From CAYNNQ01 sp051748085 (GTDB taxonomy: Bacteria; Desulfobacterota; Desulfovibrionia; Desulfovibrionales; Desulfonatronovibrionaceae): a DNA stretch of 64,000 nt. The stretch lies in contig JBNJHA010000008.1 of assembly GCA_051748085.1 (NCBI GenBank), positions 4,481 through 68,480 on the forward strand, read 5' to 3'. Position numbers and translations under genes: made by a program. This document shows positions 50,246 to 58,481 of the stretch, one piece after another; the first letter of the stretch is position 1, and each line of letters begins with the position of its first letter. The notes below the pieces were generated by a model, which was given only the letters and a program-made list of their open reading frames with translations, did not search any database and was not told where the DNA came from.

Positions 50246-51544
50246 TTATCCCTGCTCGCGGTTATCCACAACACGTTCAGCCTTGCCCTGGCTTCGCGGG
50301 AGAGAATTATGCTCAACCAGATCAACCCGCGGTGTAATCAGAATCTCCTCGCGCAAATACTTGGCAATTTTCTGCTGCAGGCCTTTTAATTGCCGCATGT
50401 CTTCTTCAAAATACTCATCCTTTACCTCGACTTTTATCCGCATTTGATCCAGATATCCCTCGCGCTCAAGCTGAATAATATAATTCTGACCGACTTCCGG
50501 CAGAGACATGAGGACTCTTTCTATCTGCATGGGATAAATATTGACACCCTTGATAATAATCATGTCGTCGGCCCGACCCATTATACGGTCTATACGCCTG
50601 TGTTCACGGCCGCAAGGACATTGTCCGGGAATAAAACGGGTCAAATCGCGGGTGCGGTAGCGGATTATGGGCATGCCTTCACGGGTCAGAGTGGTCAGCA
50701 CGAGCTCTCCAATTTCCCCTTCAGGTACAGGCTCGAGCGTTTTCGGATCGACTATCTCCGGCAGAAAGGCATCCTCCCAGATATGCATACCCTGCTGATA
50801 CTCGCATTCAAAGGCCACACCCGGTCCGTTCATCTCAGACAAACCATACGAATTATAAGCACGCACTCCGTAAAGTTCCTCGACGCGCACCCGGATCTCC
50901 TCAGTATGCGGTTCGGCCCCGATTAGAAATGTCCGCAAAGGCATTTTCCGGGGATCAATTCCGGATTTTTCAAATACGGTAGCCAGATGCAGGGCGTAAG
51001 AAGGTATTATGTGCGCGACTGTGACCCTAAAATCTGTTAAAAGCTTGATCTGTCTCTTGCTGTTTCCGGCACCGGAAGGAATGGTCATGCAGCCCAGCCT
51101 TTCAGCCCCGTAGTGTATGCCCAACCCGCCGGTAAACAGCCCGTATCCGCTCATATTCTGAAACACATCTCCAGACCGGGTGCCAACCATATGCATGCAT
51201 CTGGCAACTAGATCCGCCCATATATTCAAATCATTTCGGGTGTGCATGATAACAGTGGGTGAACCGGTGGTTCCAGACGAAGCATGCAGGCGGACCATTT
51301 CGGATACCGGCCGGGTCAAAAGACCGTCCGGATATTCATTGCGCAGGTCCTGCTTGGTGGTCACGGGAAATTTGCGGATATCGTCTACCCGGGTTATATC
51401 CGTAATCTTTACCCCGTTGTAGGCAAAGCTGTTGCGATAAAACCTGGACCTTGTCGCCCGATGGGCAATATTCTTCAGCCGGATTCCCTGTAATTCATCA
51501 ATTTCCCGGCGACTTAAAAATTCATTTGCATCATATGCCTGCAT
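50246..51544 (-). CDS. paaK: Phenylacetate-CoA ligase
   Basis: PaaK (432 residues) activates phenylacetate to phenylacetyl-CoA with ATP. The full set of motifs is present: FPVTTKQDLRNEYPDGLL, HASSGTTGSPTVIMHTRND (AMP loop), YNSYGLSEMNGPGVAFECE, TTLTREGMPIIRYRTRDLTR and GRADDMIIIKGVNIYPMQIE. With iorAB in the same genome region it would handle aryl-acetates formed from aromatic amino acids. In IorAB-containing fermenters the enzyme can also work backwards to make ATP. It lies after dnaB with a hairpin between them. Confidence 0.93.
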   Translation of the reverse strand: MQAYDANEFLSRREIDELQGIRLKNIAHRATRSRFYRNSFAYNGVKITDITRVDDIRKFPVTTKQDLRNEYPDGLLTRPVSEMVRLHASSGTTGSPTVIMHTRNDLNIWADLVARCMHMVGTRSGDVFQNMSGYGLFTGGLGIHYGAERLGCMTIPSGAGNSKRQIKLLTDFRVTVAHIIPSYALHLATVFEKSGIDPRKMPLRTFLIGAEPHTEEIRVRVEELYGVRAYNSYGLSEMNGPGVAFECEYQQGMHIWEDAFLPEIVDPKTLEPVPEGEIGELVLTTLTREGMPIIRYRTRDLTRFIPGQCPCGREHRRIDRIMGRADDMIIIKGVNIYPMQIERVLMSLPEVGQNYIIQLEREGYLDQMRIKVEVKDEYFEEDMRQLKGLQQKIAKYLREEILITPRVDLVEHNSLPRSQGKAERVVDNREQG

Positions 51545-51559
51545 GCCTGCTCCCTATCT

Positions 51560-51581
51560 CCGGCATTTTAAAAGCTGCCGG
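51560..51581. terminator. Hairpin between dnaB and paaK
   Basis: CCGGCA and TGCCGG form six-base arms around a ten-base loop. It lies after the dnaB stop and before paaK on the minus strand; it may end the ribosomal protein-dnaB transcript. No clear T-run. Confidence 0.35.
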
Positions 51582-51612
51582 ATTCATTTTTAAAACCAGA
51601 ACCATATACGAT

Positions 51613-53070
51613 TTACAAAACCTGTGCTTCGTCCTCAGAAGGCACGGGAGGATCAGCCAGATTCTCAAACGCGGTAAAACGATCTATATAGGCCAGATCA
51701 ACCTTGCCTACCGGCCCGTTGCGCTGCTTGCCGATAATTATTTCCGCGATCCCCTTCTTCGGATTATCATCCTTTTTATTATAGGCTTCATCCCGATACA
51801 AAAAGATAATAACATCCGCATCCTGTTCGATCGCGCCTGATTCACGCAGGTCGGAAAGCATGGGTCTGCGGTTGGTTCTTTCCTCGACTTTACGGTTTAA
51901 CTGTGAAAGAGCCACAACCGGAACCTGCATTTCCTTGGCCAGGGATTTAAGGGATCTCGAAATTTCGGAAATTTCCTGTTCACGTGAATCTATACTTTTT
52001 CCGCCGCGCATAAGCTGAAGATAATCGACCATAACCATATCCATGCCTTTTTCCGCCTTGAGTCTCCTGCAGCGGGCCCTTAGTTCCATGCAGGAAAGCG
52101 CGGGAGTATCGTCAATATAAATGGGAGCGCGGGAAAGGTCATCTGCGGCATTGTATAATCTTGTCCAGTCCTCGTCATTTAGAAAACCGGTACGCATTTT
52201 TTTCAGGTCAACCTTGCCGTAGGAACATAGCATACGCATCATAAGCTGATCCCTGGACATTTCCAGAGAAAAAATCGCTGTTTTCACACCGTTATTGGCG
52301 GCGGAGCGCATCGCCATATTCAAGGCAAACGCGGTTTTGCCCATGGACGGCCGCCCGGCAACAATAATCAAATCCGTGGGCTGCAATCCGGCGGTAATCT
52401 CGTCCAGGTCGGCATATCCAGTAGGAATACCGGTAACAAGATCCTGACGATCCATACGCTGTTCCAGCAGATGAAAGACATCCTGGATAAGCTGCTTACT
52501 GGAACGAAAGACCGGCTTGCTTTTGGCATCGGTTACGGCAAATATCTTTTTTTCGGAAAGATCAAGCAACTCTTCCACGTCCGTGCCGGCTCCGAAACTC
52601 TCACTTACAATTTCCGAGGCTGAAAGAATAAGAGCCCGGCGCAAAGCTTTATCCTTAACTATCTGCGCGTAATGCAGGGCACTTGAACTGACGGCGATTG
52701 AACTCCCCAGCTCTCCCAGATATGCGGCCCCGCCCACATCATCCAGATCACCCCTGTTTTCCAGAAAATCGGATGCGGTCAAAAGATCTATAGGAGAATT
52801 TTTACGATACAGATCCAGAAAAGCTTGAAAAATTATCCGGTGCGCAGGTGAATAGAAATCCTCTTCATCCAGTATATCCACGAGCTCATGCATAATCGCA
52901 TTGGACAAAAAAACCCCGCCCAAAACCGCTTGTTCAGCTTCCAGGTTATGGGGGGGTATTCTTTGCAACAGGTCAGCGGAGACCGTATCAGAGCCTCCGC
53001 TGCCATATTTTCGAGGAATCTTGGATTTTGAAAACGATCCGGAATTATTCCTGTTCTGATTCTGAGCCAT
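51613..53070 (-). CDS. dnaB: Replicative DNA helicase DnaB
   Basis: DnaB (485 residues) is the hexameric replication-fork helicase. The N-terminal domain begins at about residue 35 (RIPPHNLEAEQAVLGGVFLS). The RecA-like domain has Walker A GRPSMGKTAFALNMA, Walker B VDYLQLM and SQLNRKVEERTNRRPMLSDL. The start overlaps the end of rplI by 26 bases. The rpsF-rpsR-rplI-dnaB order is widespread in bacteria. Confidence 0.96.
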   Translation of the reverse strand: MAQNQNRNNSGSFSKSKIPRKYGSGGSDTVSADLLQRIPPHNLEAEQAVLGGVFLSNAIMHELVDILDEEDFYSPAHRIIFQAFLDLYRKNSPIDLLTASDFLENRGDLDDVGGAAYLGELGSSIAVSSSALHYAQIVKDKALRRALILSASEIVSESFGAGTDVEELLDLSEKKIFAVTDAKSKPVFRSSKQLIQDVFHLLEQRMDRQDLVTGIPTGYADLDEITAGLQPTDLIIVAGRPSMGKTAFALNMAMRSAANNGVKTAIFSLEMSRDQLMMRMLCSYGKVDLKKMRTGFLNDEDWTRLYNAADDLSRAPIYIDDTPALSCMELRARCRRLKAEKGMDMVMVDYLQLMRGGKSIDSREQEISEISRSLKSLAKEMQVPVVALSQLNRKVEERTNRRPMLSDLRESGAIEQDADVIIFLYRDEAYNKKDDNPKKGIAEIIIGKQRNGPVGKVDLAYIDRFTAFENLADPPVPSEDEAQVL

Positions 53071-53509
53071 GTCTGACCACTTTTACTTGCAATGTGGCCT
53101 TAGCATCCGGATGTACTTTGACTTCAAGTTCATATTCGCCCAAAGCCCTGATGGGATCTTCCAGGACTATCTTGCGGCGGTCTATCTGCACACCCTTTTC
53201 TTCCAATGCGCCGGCAACGGTTTTGGTCGTTACTGAACCATAAAGCTTGTCATTTTCCCCGACTCGGACTGGTATAACCAATTCAACAGAGTTAATCTGT
53301 TCAGCAAGTTCCTGGGCCGCGAACCTTATGGCATCCATTTTTTTCTGCAGCTTTTTGCGTTCGGTTTCAAAAGCGCGCATGTTGGCATCTGAAGCTAACA
53401 TAGCCTTTCTCTGGGGCAAAAGATAGTTCCGACCGTAGCCTGGTTTGACGTTGACCACTTCGCCCAGCCTTCCCAGGTTGTCTACATCTTCTCTTAATAT
53501 AATACGCAT
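53045..53509 (-). CDS. rplI: Ribosomal protein bL9
   Basis: bL9 (154 residues) binds 23S rRNA and spans the large subunit. MRIILREDVDNLGRLGEVVN and VKPGYGRNYLLPQRKAML are the N-terminal domain signature. A long helix and a C-terminal domain follow, with an extended acidic tail. It lies 10 bases after rpsR, with AGGGAGA before the ATG. Confidence 0.97.
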   Translation of the reverse strand: MRIILREDVDNLGRLGEVVNVKPGYGRNYLLPQRKAMLASDANMRAFETERKKLQKKMDAIRFAAQELAEQINSVELVIPVRVGENDKLYGSVTTKTVAGALEEKGVQIDRRKIVLEDPIRALGEYELEVKVHPDAKATLQVKVVRHGSESEQE

Positions 53510-53519
53510 GAGATTCTCC

Positions 53520-53777
53520 CTATACAGTCTTCTTTCTGACTTCCGAACTGTGGGTCGCGGTGTAGTATAAAAGTGCCATCTGCCTTGCCCGCTTTATCTC
53601 TCTGGTAAGCTGCCTTTGATGCTTGGCACATGTTCCGGTTATTCTGCGGGCCAGGATCTTACCCCGGTCAGTGACAAAATCTTTTAACAATTCAGGATTC
53701 TTATAACTTAAATCAATATCTTTATTGGCACAAAAGCGGCAAAATTTCCTGCGGGGTGTAAATTTTTTAAATACCAT
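53520..53777 (-). CDS. rpsR: Ribosomal protein bS18
   Basis: bS18 (84 residues) forms a heterodimer with bS6 in the 30S platform. FKKFTPRRKFCRFCANKDID includes a CxxC pair near the N-terminus, as in zinc-binding S18 variants. RRITGTCAKHQRQLTREIKR is the conserved core. I chose the ATG at 53777, with AGGAGG nine bases before it. An earlier ATG in frame (53804) lies inside rpsF and adds nine residues over that AGGAGG, so it is unlikely. Confidence 0.95.
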   Translation of the reverse strand: MVFKKFTPRRKFCRFCANKDIDLSYKNPELLKDFVTDRGKILARRITGTCAKHQRQLTREIKRARQMALLYYTATHSSEVRKKTV

Positions 53778-53778
53778 T

Positions 53779-54087
53779 CTAACTTGCCTCCTGCTCAAAT
53801 TCATCAGTCAGATTAACAGTCATAAACTTAAAAACTTCGTCCGCAATACGGATATTGCGTTCAAGTTCAGCTACCTTTTCCGCGGGCAGCCCATATTCCA
53901 GTCGGACATAACGTCCGCGGGTGACCTTGCGCACTGGGTAGGCAAGTTCTTTCTGTCCCCAATCATCCACTTCCACAACTTGACCACCGTCGCGTTCTAC
54001 TATACCGGTCAGGTTATCCAGGAGGCCCTGCCGCCCCTCGGCTCCCATCTCCGGATCAAGTAAAAGCAATGTCTCATACTTTTTCAT
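53779..54087 (-). CDS. rpsF: Ribosomal protein bS6
   Basis: bS6 (102 residues) is the first gene of the rpsF-rpsR-rplI-dnaB operon. MKKYETLLLLDPEMGAEGRQ, DWGQKELAYPVRKVTRGRYV and LERNIRIADEVFKFMTV are conserved. AAGGAGG lies before the ATG. The leader of about 140 bases contains a small hairpin (CCTTGC/GCAAGG). In other bacteria an S6:S18-binding leader regulates this operon; the match here is unproven. Confidence 0.96.
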   Translation of the reverse strand: MKKYETLLLLDPEMGAEGRQGLLDNLTGIVERDGGQVVEVDDWGQKELAYPVRKVTRGRYVRLEYGLPAEKVAELERNIRIADEVFKFMTVNLTDEFEQEAS

Positions 54088-54148
54088 CCCTAAAAATCCT
54101 CCTTAAGGTCTTTTGGCCCTTGCACAAGCAAGAGCAAGGAAACTTGGT

Positions 54149-54178
54149 TAAATAAATTACATTCCTGGAACATGTCAA
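54149..54178 (-). promoter_or_regulatory. Possible sigma-70 promoter of the rpsF operon
   Basis: A consensus -35 TTGACA (54173-54178 on the minus strand) stands about 85 bases upstream of rpsF. The -10 is weak (TATTTA at about 18-base spacing). Only the -35 is convincing. Confidence 0.35.
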
Positions 54179-54231
54179 GGAAGTCCTTGCAGACGACCTG
54201 GACATCGCAACAGGATATAATCCGCCACAGA

Positions 54232-54265
54232 AAAAAAACCCGGGGGGTTGCCCCGGGAAAAAAAT
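54232..54265. terminator. Bidirectional terminator downstream of tRNA-Met
   Basis: CCCGGGGG and CCCCGGG arms lie around GTTG, flanked by A-runs on one side and T-runs on the other strand. It ends the tRNA transcript on the minus strand. Confidence 0.8.
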
Positions 54266-54270
54266 TCTAA

Positions 54271-54347
54271 TGGTAGCGAGGGAGGGACTTGAACCCCCGG
54301 CACTGCGGATATGAGCCGCATGCTCTAACCACCTGAGCTACCTCGCC
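54271..54347 (-). tRNA. tRNA-Met (CAU), elongator
   Basis: The minus strand gives a 77-base cloverleaf. The acceptor GGCGAGG pairs with CCTCGCT (one G-U pair at the end), the D arm has GCTC and GAGC, the anticodon stem TGCGG/CCGCA encloses loop CTCATAT with anticodon CAT, the T arm is GGGGGTTCAAGTCCCTC, and CCA is encoded. The acceptor with a standard first pair (not the unpaired C1-A72 of initiator tRNA) and the sequence style indicate elongator Met. A lysidine-modified Ile (k2CAU) tRNA seems less likely. Confidence 0.93.
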
Positions 54348-54360
54348 ACAAAGAGTGACT

Positions 54361-54389
54361 TTATTACTTTTATAGACTGAAAAAATCAA
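54361..54389 (-). promoter_or_regulatory. Sigma-70 promoter of tRNA-Met
   Basis: TTGATT (54384-54389) and TAATAA (54361-54366), read on the minus strand, are separated by exactly 17 bases. The -10 element lies 13 bases upstream of the mature 5' end, the right distance for a tRNA promoter. Confidence 0.65.
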
Positions 54390-54586
54390 GGAAAAAATTT
54401 TGTTTTTTAATATAGTGAATAGTTGCCGGCTGTAATCAATTATTTGCGCGTAATTTATCAATTTTTATGAATTGGACTATCCATGCAAAACCTGCTAGCG
54501 CTCTCCTTTGCCGTTTGTGGGAAAATGCAAATCAAATCTACATACGGGTAGCGTTTTATATTTTAATTTTTAACCATTTGAGAGCC

Positions 54587-55795
54587 ATGCCAAAATTTAC
54601 TCCACTTTCATTTCACAATTATAATTGGAAATCAGATTCAATTGTTCCCGAAGACGTACTTGCACCGCCGTATGATGTTCTAAGCACAGCCGATCGTAAA
54701 AAGTTGGCCGGCAAAAACCCTTTTAATGCGGTCAATATTGATCTGCCGGACACTTATAAACATGCGGCCGAACTGATCAAAAACTGGAAAGATAAAAATA
54801 TTCTGATCAGACATGACACGCCGGTTTTTCTTATTCAGTCCACTGAGTATAAAATTGACGGCAGGCAGCTGACCAGGTGGGGCATTCTAGGCGGAATGGA
54901 AATATCTCCCTACGGAACCGGCAATATTTTTCCGCATGAGCAGACCTATCCCAAAGCAAAGAAAGACAGGCTGGCTTTGACCCGTTCCGTTCAGGGACAA
55001 CTAAGCCCTATTTTTGGCGTCTTTGATGATCCGGACCTTACGTTGACCAAGATCGGGGAAAGAGTGAGCGGCATGGAACCTGAAATGTCGGCCCGTATCG
55101 GAGAATGCAGGCATGCTCTATGGATAGTCCCCCGTGAATTCAACGCCAGGATTTCCCGAATGTTGTCCGGCCAGAATGTGTTCATTGCCGACGGCCACCA
55201 CCGCTATGAAACAGCCCTTAACTTCAAGAAAGAGCAAAATCAGACCGTTTCAGATGCACCATGGAACTATGTGTTCACTTATTTAAGCAATATTTCCTCT
55301 CCCGGGCTGGAAATTTTCCCCTATCACCGAGTCTTATCGTTTCATAAAAAATTCGCCTTGCGGGATGCGTTAGCTAACGCAAGAGAATACCTGACAATTA
55401 CAGAACTAGAAGGGCCGGTATCTTTTCCGGAGAATGCGCCGGCCAATTCTTTTATACTTTTCCTTGATGACGGCGCTTATCATTTATCGCCAAAGTTGAA
55501 ACAAAGTGACATATTCGATGAAATCGGATCACATATTCTTAATCACTATTTCCTGGAAAAAATTCTGGGTTTAACTGACAGCGATTTATCCTCTGGAGAA
55601 TTTCTAGCCTATACACATTCCAAAAGCCAAGCCATGGAAAAAGTCAAAAATGGCAATAGCCAGGCAGCTTTTCTCTTGAATCCGGTGCCCATGCAAACCA
55701 TGCGCAAGGTGTGTTGTTCCGGGCGGGTTATGCCCCGAAAATCAACTTTTTTCTATCCCAAGCTGCCGACAGGCTTGGCTTTTTATCTTTTTTAG
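54587..55795 (+). CDS. DUF1015-family protein
   Basis: The protein has 402 residues of the DUF1015 family. It opens MPKFTPLSFHNYNWKSDSIV with the conserved VLAPPYDVLS. PHEQTYPKAKKDRLALTRSV, FIADGHHRYETALNF (the family hallmark) and YHRVLS follow. The cellular role of this cytosolic family is poorly known; some members sit with serine or glycine metabolism genes. GAGAG lies before the ATG at 54587. A longer frame upstream has no similarity. A hairpin follows the stop. Confidence 0.85.
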   Translation: MPKFTPLSFHNYNWKSDSIVPEDVLAPPYDVLSTADRKKLAGKNPFNAVNIDLPDTYKHAAELIKNWKDKNILIRHDTPVFLIQSTEYKIDGRQLTRWGILGGMEISPYGTGNIFPHEQTYPKAKKDRLALTRSVQGQLSPIFGVFDDPDLTLTKIGERVSGMEPEMSARIGECRHALWIVPREFNARISRMLSGQNVFIADGHHRYETALNFKKEQNQTVSDAPWNYVFTYLSNISSPGLEIFPYHRVLSFHKKFALRDALANAREYLTITELEGPVSFPENAPANSFILFLDDGAYHLSPKLKQSDIFDEIGSHILNHYFLEKILGLTDSDLSSGEFLAYTHSKSQAMEKVKNGNSQAAFLLNPVPMQTMRKVCCSGRVMPRKSTFFYPKLPTGLAFYLF

Positions 55796-55807
55796 GCTCG
55801 TTTTTAT

Positions 55808-55829
55808 CTGGAAATTCAAAAATTTCCGG
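55808..55829 (+). terminator. Hairpin after the DUF1015 gene
   Basis: CTGGAAATT and AATTTCCGG form nine-base arms (one G-T pair) around four bases, 12 bases after the stop, then ATTT. It closely resembles the palindrome at 29460. Confidence 0.5.
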
Positions 55830-55899
55830 ATTTAGAAATATAGGGCTTCCATCCGGCAGTGACCAAATACATTATTACATGAAAATTTGATACATAAAA

Positions 55900-56655
55900 A
55901 TGGACAACGTACAAAGCCAGCGCGATCTGTTCCCCAGAGGACTTTGCCAGCCGGCTAACGGTTTCCGGTTTGCGATCGATGCACTGCTGTTGTCCGCATT
56001 CGTGGTTCCAAAGGATCATTCTAGTATCCTGGATCTGGGCTGCGGTTGCGGGGTGATAGGGTTGGGACTCTTACTTCTGCATCCGAAAAAGAACCTGCAA
56101 GTGCATGGTATAGACAAACAATCAGAGATGGTCTGTTGCGCTCGAGAAAATATTTCCCGTTTAAACATGCATGACAGATTGACGGTCAGCCGATTGGATA
56201 TTGAAACACAGACAAGCCAGATGGCGAATGAAGAATACGATCTTGTACTTACAAACCCCCCGTATAATATTTCCAAATCAGGACGAAAACCGAAAAACAG
56301 CAGCAAATTGATCAGTTCATTCGGAACCGGCGGCAAGGAACCACTGGATCTGTTTGTACACAATGCTAAAAAATCTTTAAAAAACAAAGGACGGCTGGCT
56401 TTAATATTCAGATCGGAAAGAACTCAGGAAATTCTAGTCTGCATGGATCAAAATGGATTTGCTCTTAAACGAATGCGTTTCATACATGGACATAAGAACA
56501 AGAAAAGCCGCCTGGTTTTAATGACTGCCATTAAAAATGCAACTCCAGGAGACTGCAGGACGGAGTCCCCTCTTATTCTGTATAAAAATGATACACTGAC
56601 ACCGGAAGCACTGCAATTTTGCCCATTTCTGGCCTGCAACCGCAAGCGATCATGA
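55900..56655 (+). CDS. TrmN6-like adenine-N6 methyltransferase
   Basis: This 251-residue class I SAM-dependent methyltransferase has an N-terminal PRGLCQPANGFRFAIDALLL stretch, SAM motif I ILDLGCGCGVIGLGLLL at about residue 44, and the catalytic NPPY (DLVLTNPPYNISKSG) of adenine-N6 methyltransferases. This matches the TrmN6 family, which methylates A37 of tRNA1(Val), but other RNA or DNA targets cannot be excluded. The start at 55900 (ATG, MDNVQSQRDL) has no strong ribosome site. It converges with the cbiA gene. Confidence 0.82.
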   Translation: MDNVQSQRDLFPRGLCQPANGFRFAIDALLLSAFVVPKDHSSILDLGCGCGVIGLGLLLLHPKKNLQVHGIDKQSEMVCCARENISRLNMHDRLTVSRLDIETQTSQMANEEYDLVLTNPPYNISKSGRKPKNSSKLISSFGTGGKEPLDLFVHNAKKSLKNKGRLALIFRSERTQEILVCMDQNGFALKRMRFIHGHKNKKSRLVLMTAIKNATPGDCRTESPLILYKNDTLTPEALQFCPFLACNRKRS

Positions 56656-56696
56656 ATTCGGTCTGGATTTCAACAGGTACGCAGGGAAAATCTGCC

Positions 56697-58139
56697 TTAC
56701 AATAAACTCTGATTTCCGGCGTCAATATCGGGACAACAACCGCCGTTTATACGCGCCTGCTTGTAAATTTTCGCAGCCCGAAAAAAATTGGGGGCCCATT
56801 CATCATGGCCCAGTGCGTGTATATGCGTATATCCGGCCAGTACATTTCTAAAGTTTAGATAATCCATGCCGCGGTCTATGCCTACTCCGCGACTGAGATT
56901 AAGCGCAAACAAACAAGGAGTTTCTGCTGACAGCTCACAACGGGAATAGTGGAATTCGTGGCCGTGCACCTCATATCCGACGGGGAAAAAGGGGTTGTCT
57001 TTGACAATTTCACCCTGGACGTATCCATGCCCCTGAGGTTTATTGCCCACTTTGGTTTCAACAGGCAAAATTCCAGCCATATGAAATTTCTGCCCGGCAT
57101 AGGACAAGTTCTGCCCCAGGTACATAAATCCGCCGCACTCGGCGAACACTGGCAAGCCCTGATTTATCAGTCCGGACAACACATTTTTCAGTCCGTGGTT
57201 TTCTGATAGCCCGAGACCAAGCGTTTCAGGAAATCCTCCCCCCAGATATAAACCATGTATTTCCGGCCACGGTTTTTTGTCCAAAAGGCTCAATTGCACT
57301 ACATTGGCCCCACAAGCCTTCAGAGCATCGATATTTTCCTGATAATAAAACCAGAGCGCGGCATCACTAACGTACCCGATTACCACCTCTGAAATTTGCG
57401 TCCGGGGGCTGCCGTCAAAGATAGAAACAGGACCGCAGGATTCGGGTGCTTTGGCTGCAATGTCCAGCAAAGCCTTGGTGTCCAGATAATCACCGGCAAC
57501 TGAAGACAGGAAAGAAAAAATCTTGTCGGTTCCGCAAAATTCCTGATCGGATATAAGCCCCATATGTCTTTCGGGTATCGGATTTTCCTTTATTTTCGGC
57601 AATTCACCCAACACCGGAAGATCCGTGTAGCTTTCAATGGAGCGGCGAAGTATGGATCTATGCCGATTTCCGGCCGTTTGATTGAGGATGACCCCGGCAA
57701 TGTTCAGACCTGGCTCAAACGATTTGCACCCCTGGATAATAGCGGCCATTGTCCGGGTAACCTTCGTACAGTCAACAATAAGAACCACGGGAGCAGCCAA
57801 AAGACGAGCCAATTCAGCGGTGGAAAAGGTGCCTTGGACGTCCTTGCCATCGAAAAGGCCTCTATTGCCTTCGACAATGGCAAAATCAAAATTTCGGGCA
57901 TAACTCCAGAAAAGTCGGCTGACCCTGGAAGAGGAAAAAAGAAAAGGATCCAGATTTGAAGCCTCGTGGCCGGCCGCTAGGCTCAACCACTTGGCATCAA
58001 TATAATCCGGACCCTTTTTGAAAGGCTTTATCTTGTAAGCTTGCTCATGCAGTGCACGGCAAAGGCTTAAAGAAACTATGGTCTTGCCCGAGCCGCCTTT
58101 TAATCCAGCCAGGACAAGCCTTGGAAACTTCACATTCAA
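56697..58139 (-). CDS. cbiA: CbiA/CobB-type a,c-diamide synthase of the dsr cluster (DsrN-like)
   Basis: This is a 480-residue glutamine-dependent amidotransferase. The N-terminal P-loop region has GLKGGSGKTIVSLSLCRALH and then KKGPDYIDAKWLSLAAG. The C-terminal class I glutaminase has the nucleophile in FAECGGFMYLGQ and a late YEVHGHEFHYS. The family amidates cobyrinate or hydrogenobyrinate. Next to dsrABD it most likely makes siroheme amide for DsrAB (a role proposed for DsrN), and no other cobalamin genes are near. The start is uncertain: a TTG at 58139 or a GTG at 58133, with no good ribosome site. It lies 42 bases after dsrD. Confidence 0.87.
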   Translation of the reverse strand: MNVKFPRLVLAGLKGGSGKTIVSLSLCRALHEQAYKIKPFKKGPDYIDAKWLSLAAGHEASNLDPFLFSSSRVSRLFWSYARNFDFAIVEGNRGLFDGKDVQGTFSTAELARLLAAPVVLIVDCTKVTRTMAAIIQGCKSFEPGLNIAGVILNQTAGNRHRSILRRSIESYTDLPVLGELPKIKENPIPERHMGLISDQEFCGTDKIFSFLSSVAGDYLDTKALLDIAAKAPESCGPVSIFDGSPRTQISEVVIGYVSDAALWFYYQENIDALKACGANVVQLSLLDKKPWPEIHGLYLGGGFPETLGLGLSENHGLKNVLSGLINQGLPVFAECGGFMYLGQNLSYAGQKFHMAGILPVETKVGNKPQGHGYVQGEIVKDNPFFPVGYEVHGHEFHYSRCELSAETPCLFALNLSRGVGIDRGMDYLNFRNVLAGYTHIHALGHDEWAPNFFRAAKIYKQARINGGCCPDIDAGNQSLL

Positions 58140-58181
58140 TTCAGTTTATAGAGTCAAAGGTGCGCAAGGCTTCATTCGAAC

Positions 58182-58424
58182 CTAGGCTCCTTCCTCGCCA
58201 TGCTGTTTGCCGGCACCAGCCAATCCGTACATTGTAGTACTTCCGCTGGACCAGAACTCCAGCTTCTGCTCGTTGATAAGTTCGGTCAAAAGCTTTTTGA
58301 CTGCCCTGGCCTTCATCTCATCACTCAAAAGCTTGGAGAAGTCATTAAAATAAAACTTGGTCTTGGTCTTGGATTTTGACTGGCAATAGTCCAAAATTTT
58401 CTGTTTGGCTTCTTCGTTATCCAT
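58182..58424 (-). CDS. dsrD: Dissimilatory sulfite reductase-associated protein DsrD
   Basis: DsrD (80 residues) is a small winged-helix protein found downstream of dsrAB in sulfate reducers; it acts as an allosteric activator of sulfite reduction by DsrAB. The sequence reads KQKILDYCQSKSKTKTKFYF, then KARAVKKLLTELINEQKLEF, with the C-terminal WSSGSTTMYGLAG. It is close to the known size of about 78 residues. AAGGAG precedes the ATG. A hairpin separates it from dsrB, and cbiA follows. Confidence 0.95.
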   Translation of the reverse strand: MDNEEAKQKILDYCQSKSKTKTKFYFNDFSKLLSDEMKARAVKKLLTELINEQKLEFWSSGSTTMYGLAGAGKQHGEEGA

Positions 58425-58443
58425 TTCTTCTCCTTGTTTAAAC

Positions 58444-58467
58444 GGGTGCCCGCAACTGCAGGCACCC
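58444..58467. terminator. Hairpin between dsrB and dsrD
   Basis: GGGTGCC and GGCACCC form perfect seven-base arms around ten bases. It lies 15 bases downstream of the dsrB stop and 20 bases upstream of the dsrD start, on the transcript of both. On the minus strand no T-run follows, so it looks like a processing or stability hairpin and not a full terminator. Confidence 0.55.
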
Positions 58468-58481
58468 TTTTTAACATGATT

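Noticed and set aside
54088..54180. S6:S18-binding autoregulatory leader before rpsF
   Set aside because: A small hairpin is present, but I could not confirm the conserved bulge and loop of that RNA by eye, so I did not annotate it.
54271..54347. Initiator tRNA or lysidine-type Ile tRNA with CAU anticodon
   Set aside because: The paired first base and overall sequence fit elongator tRNA-Met better. The Ile alternative cannot be fully excluded from sequence alone.
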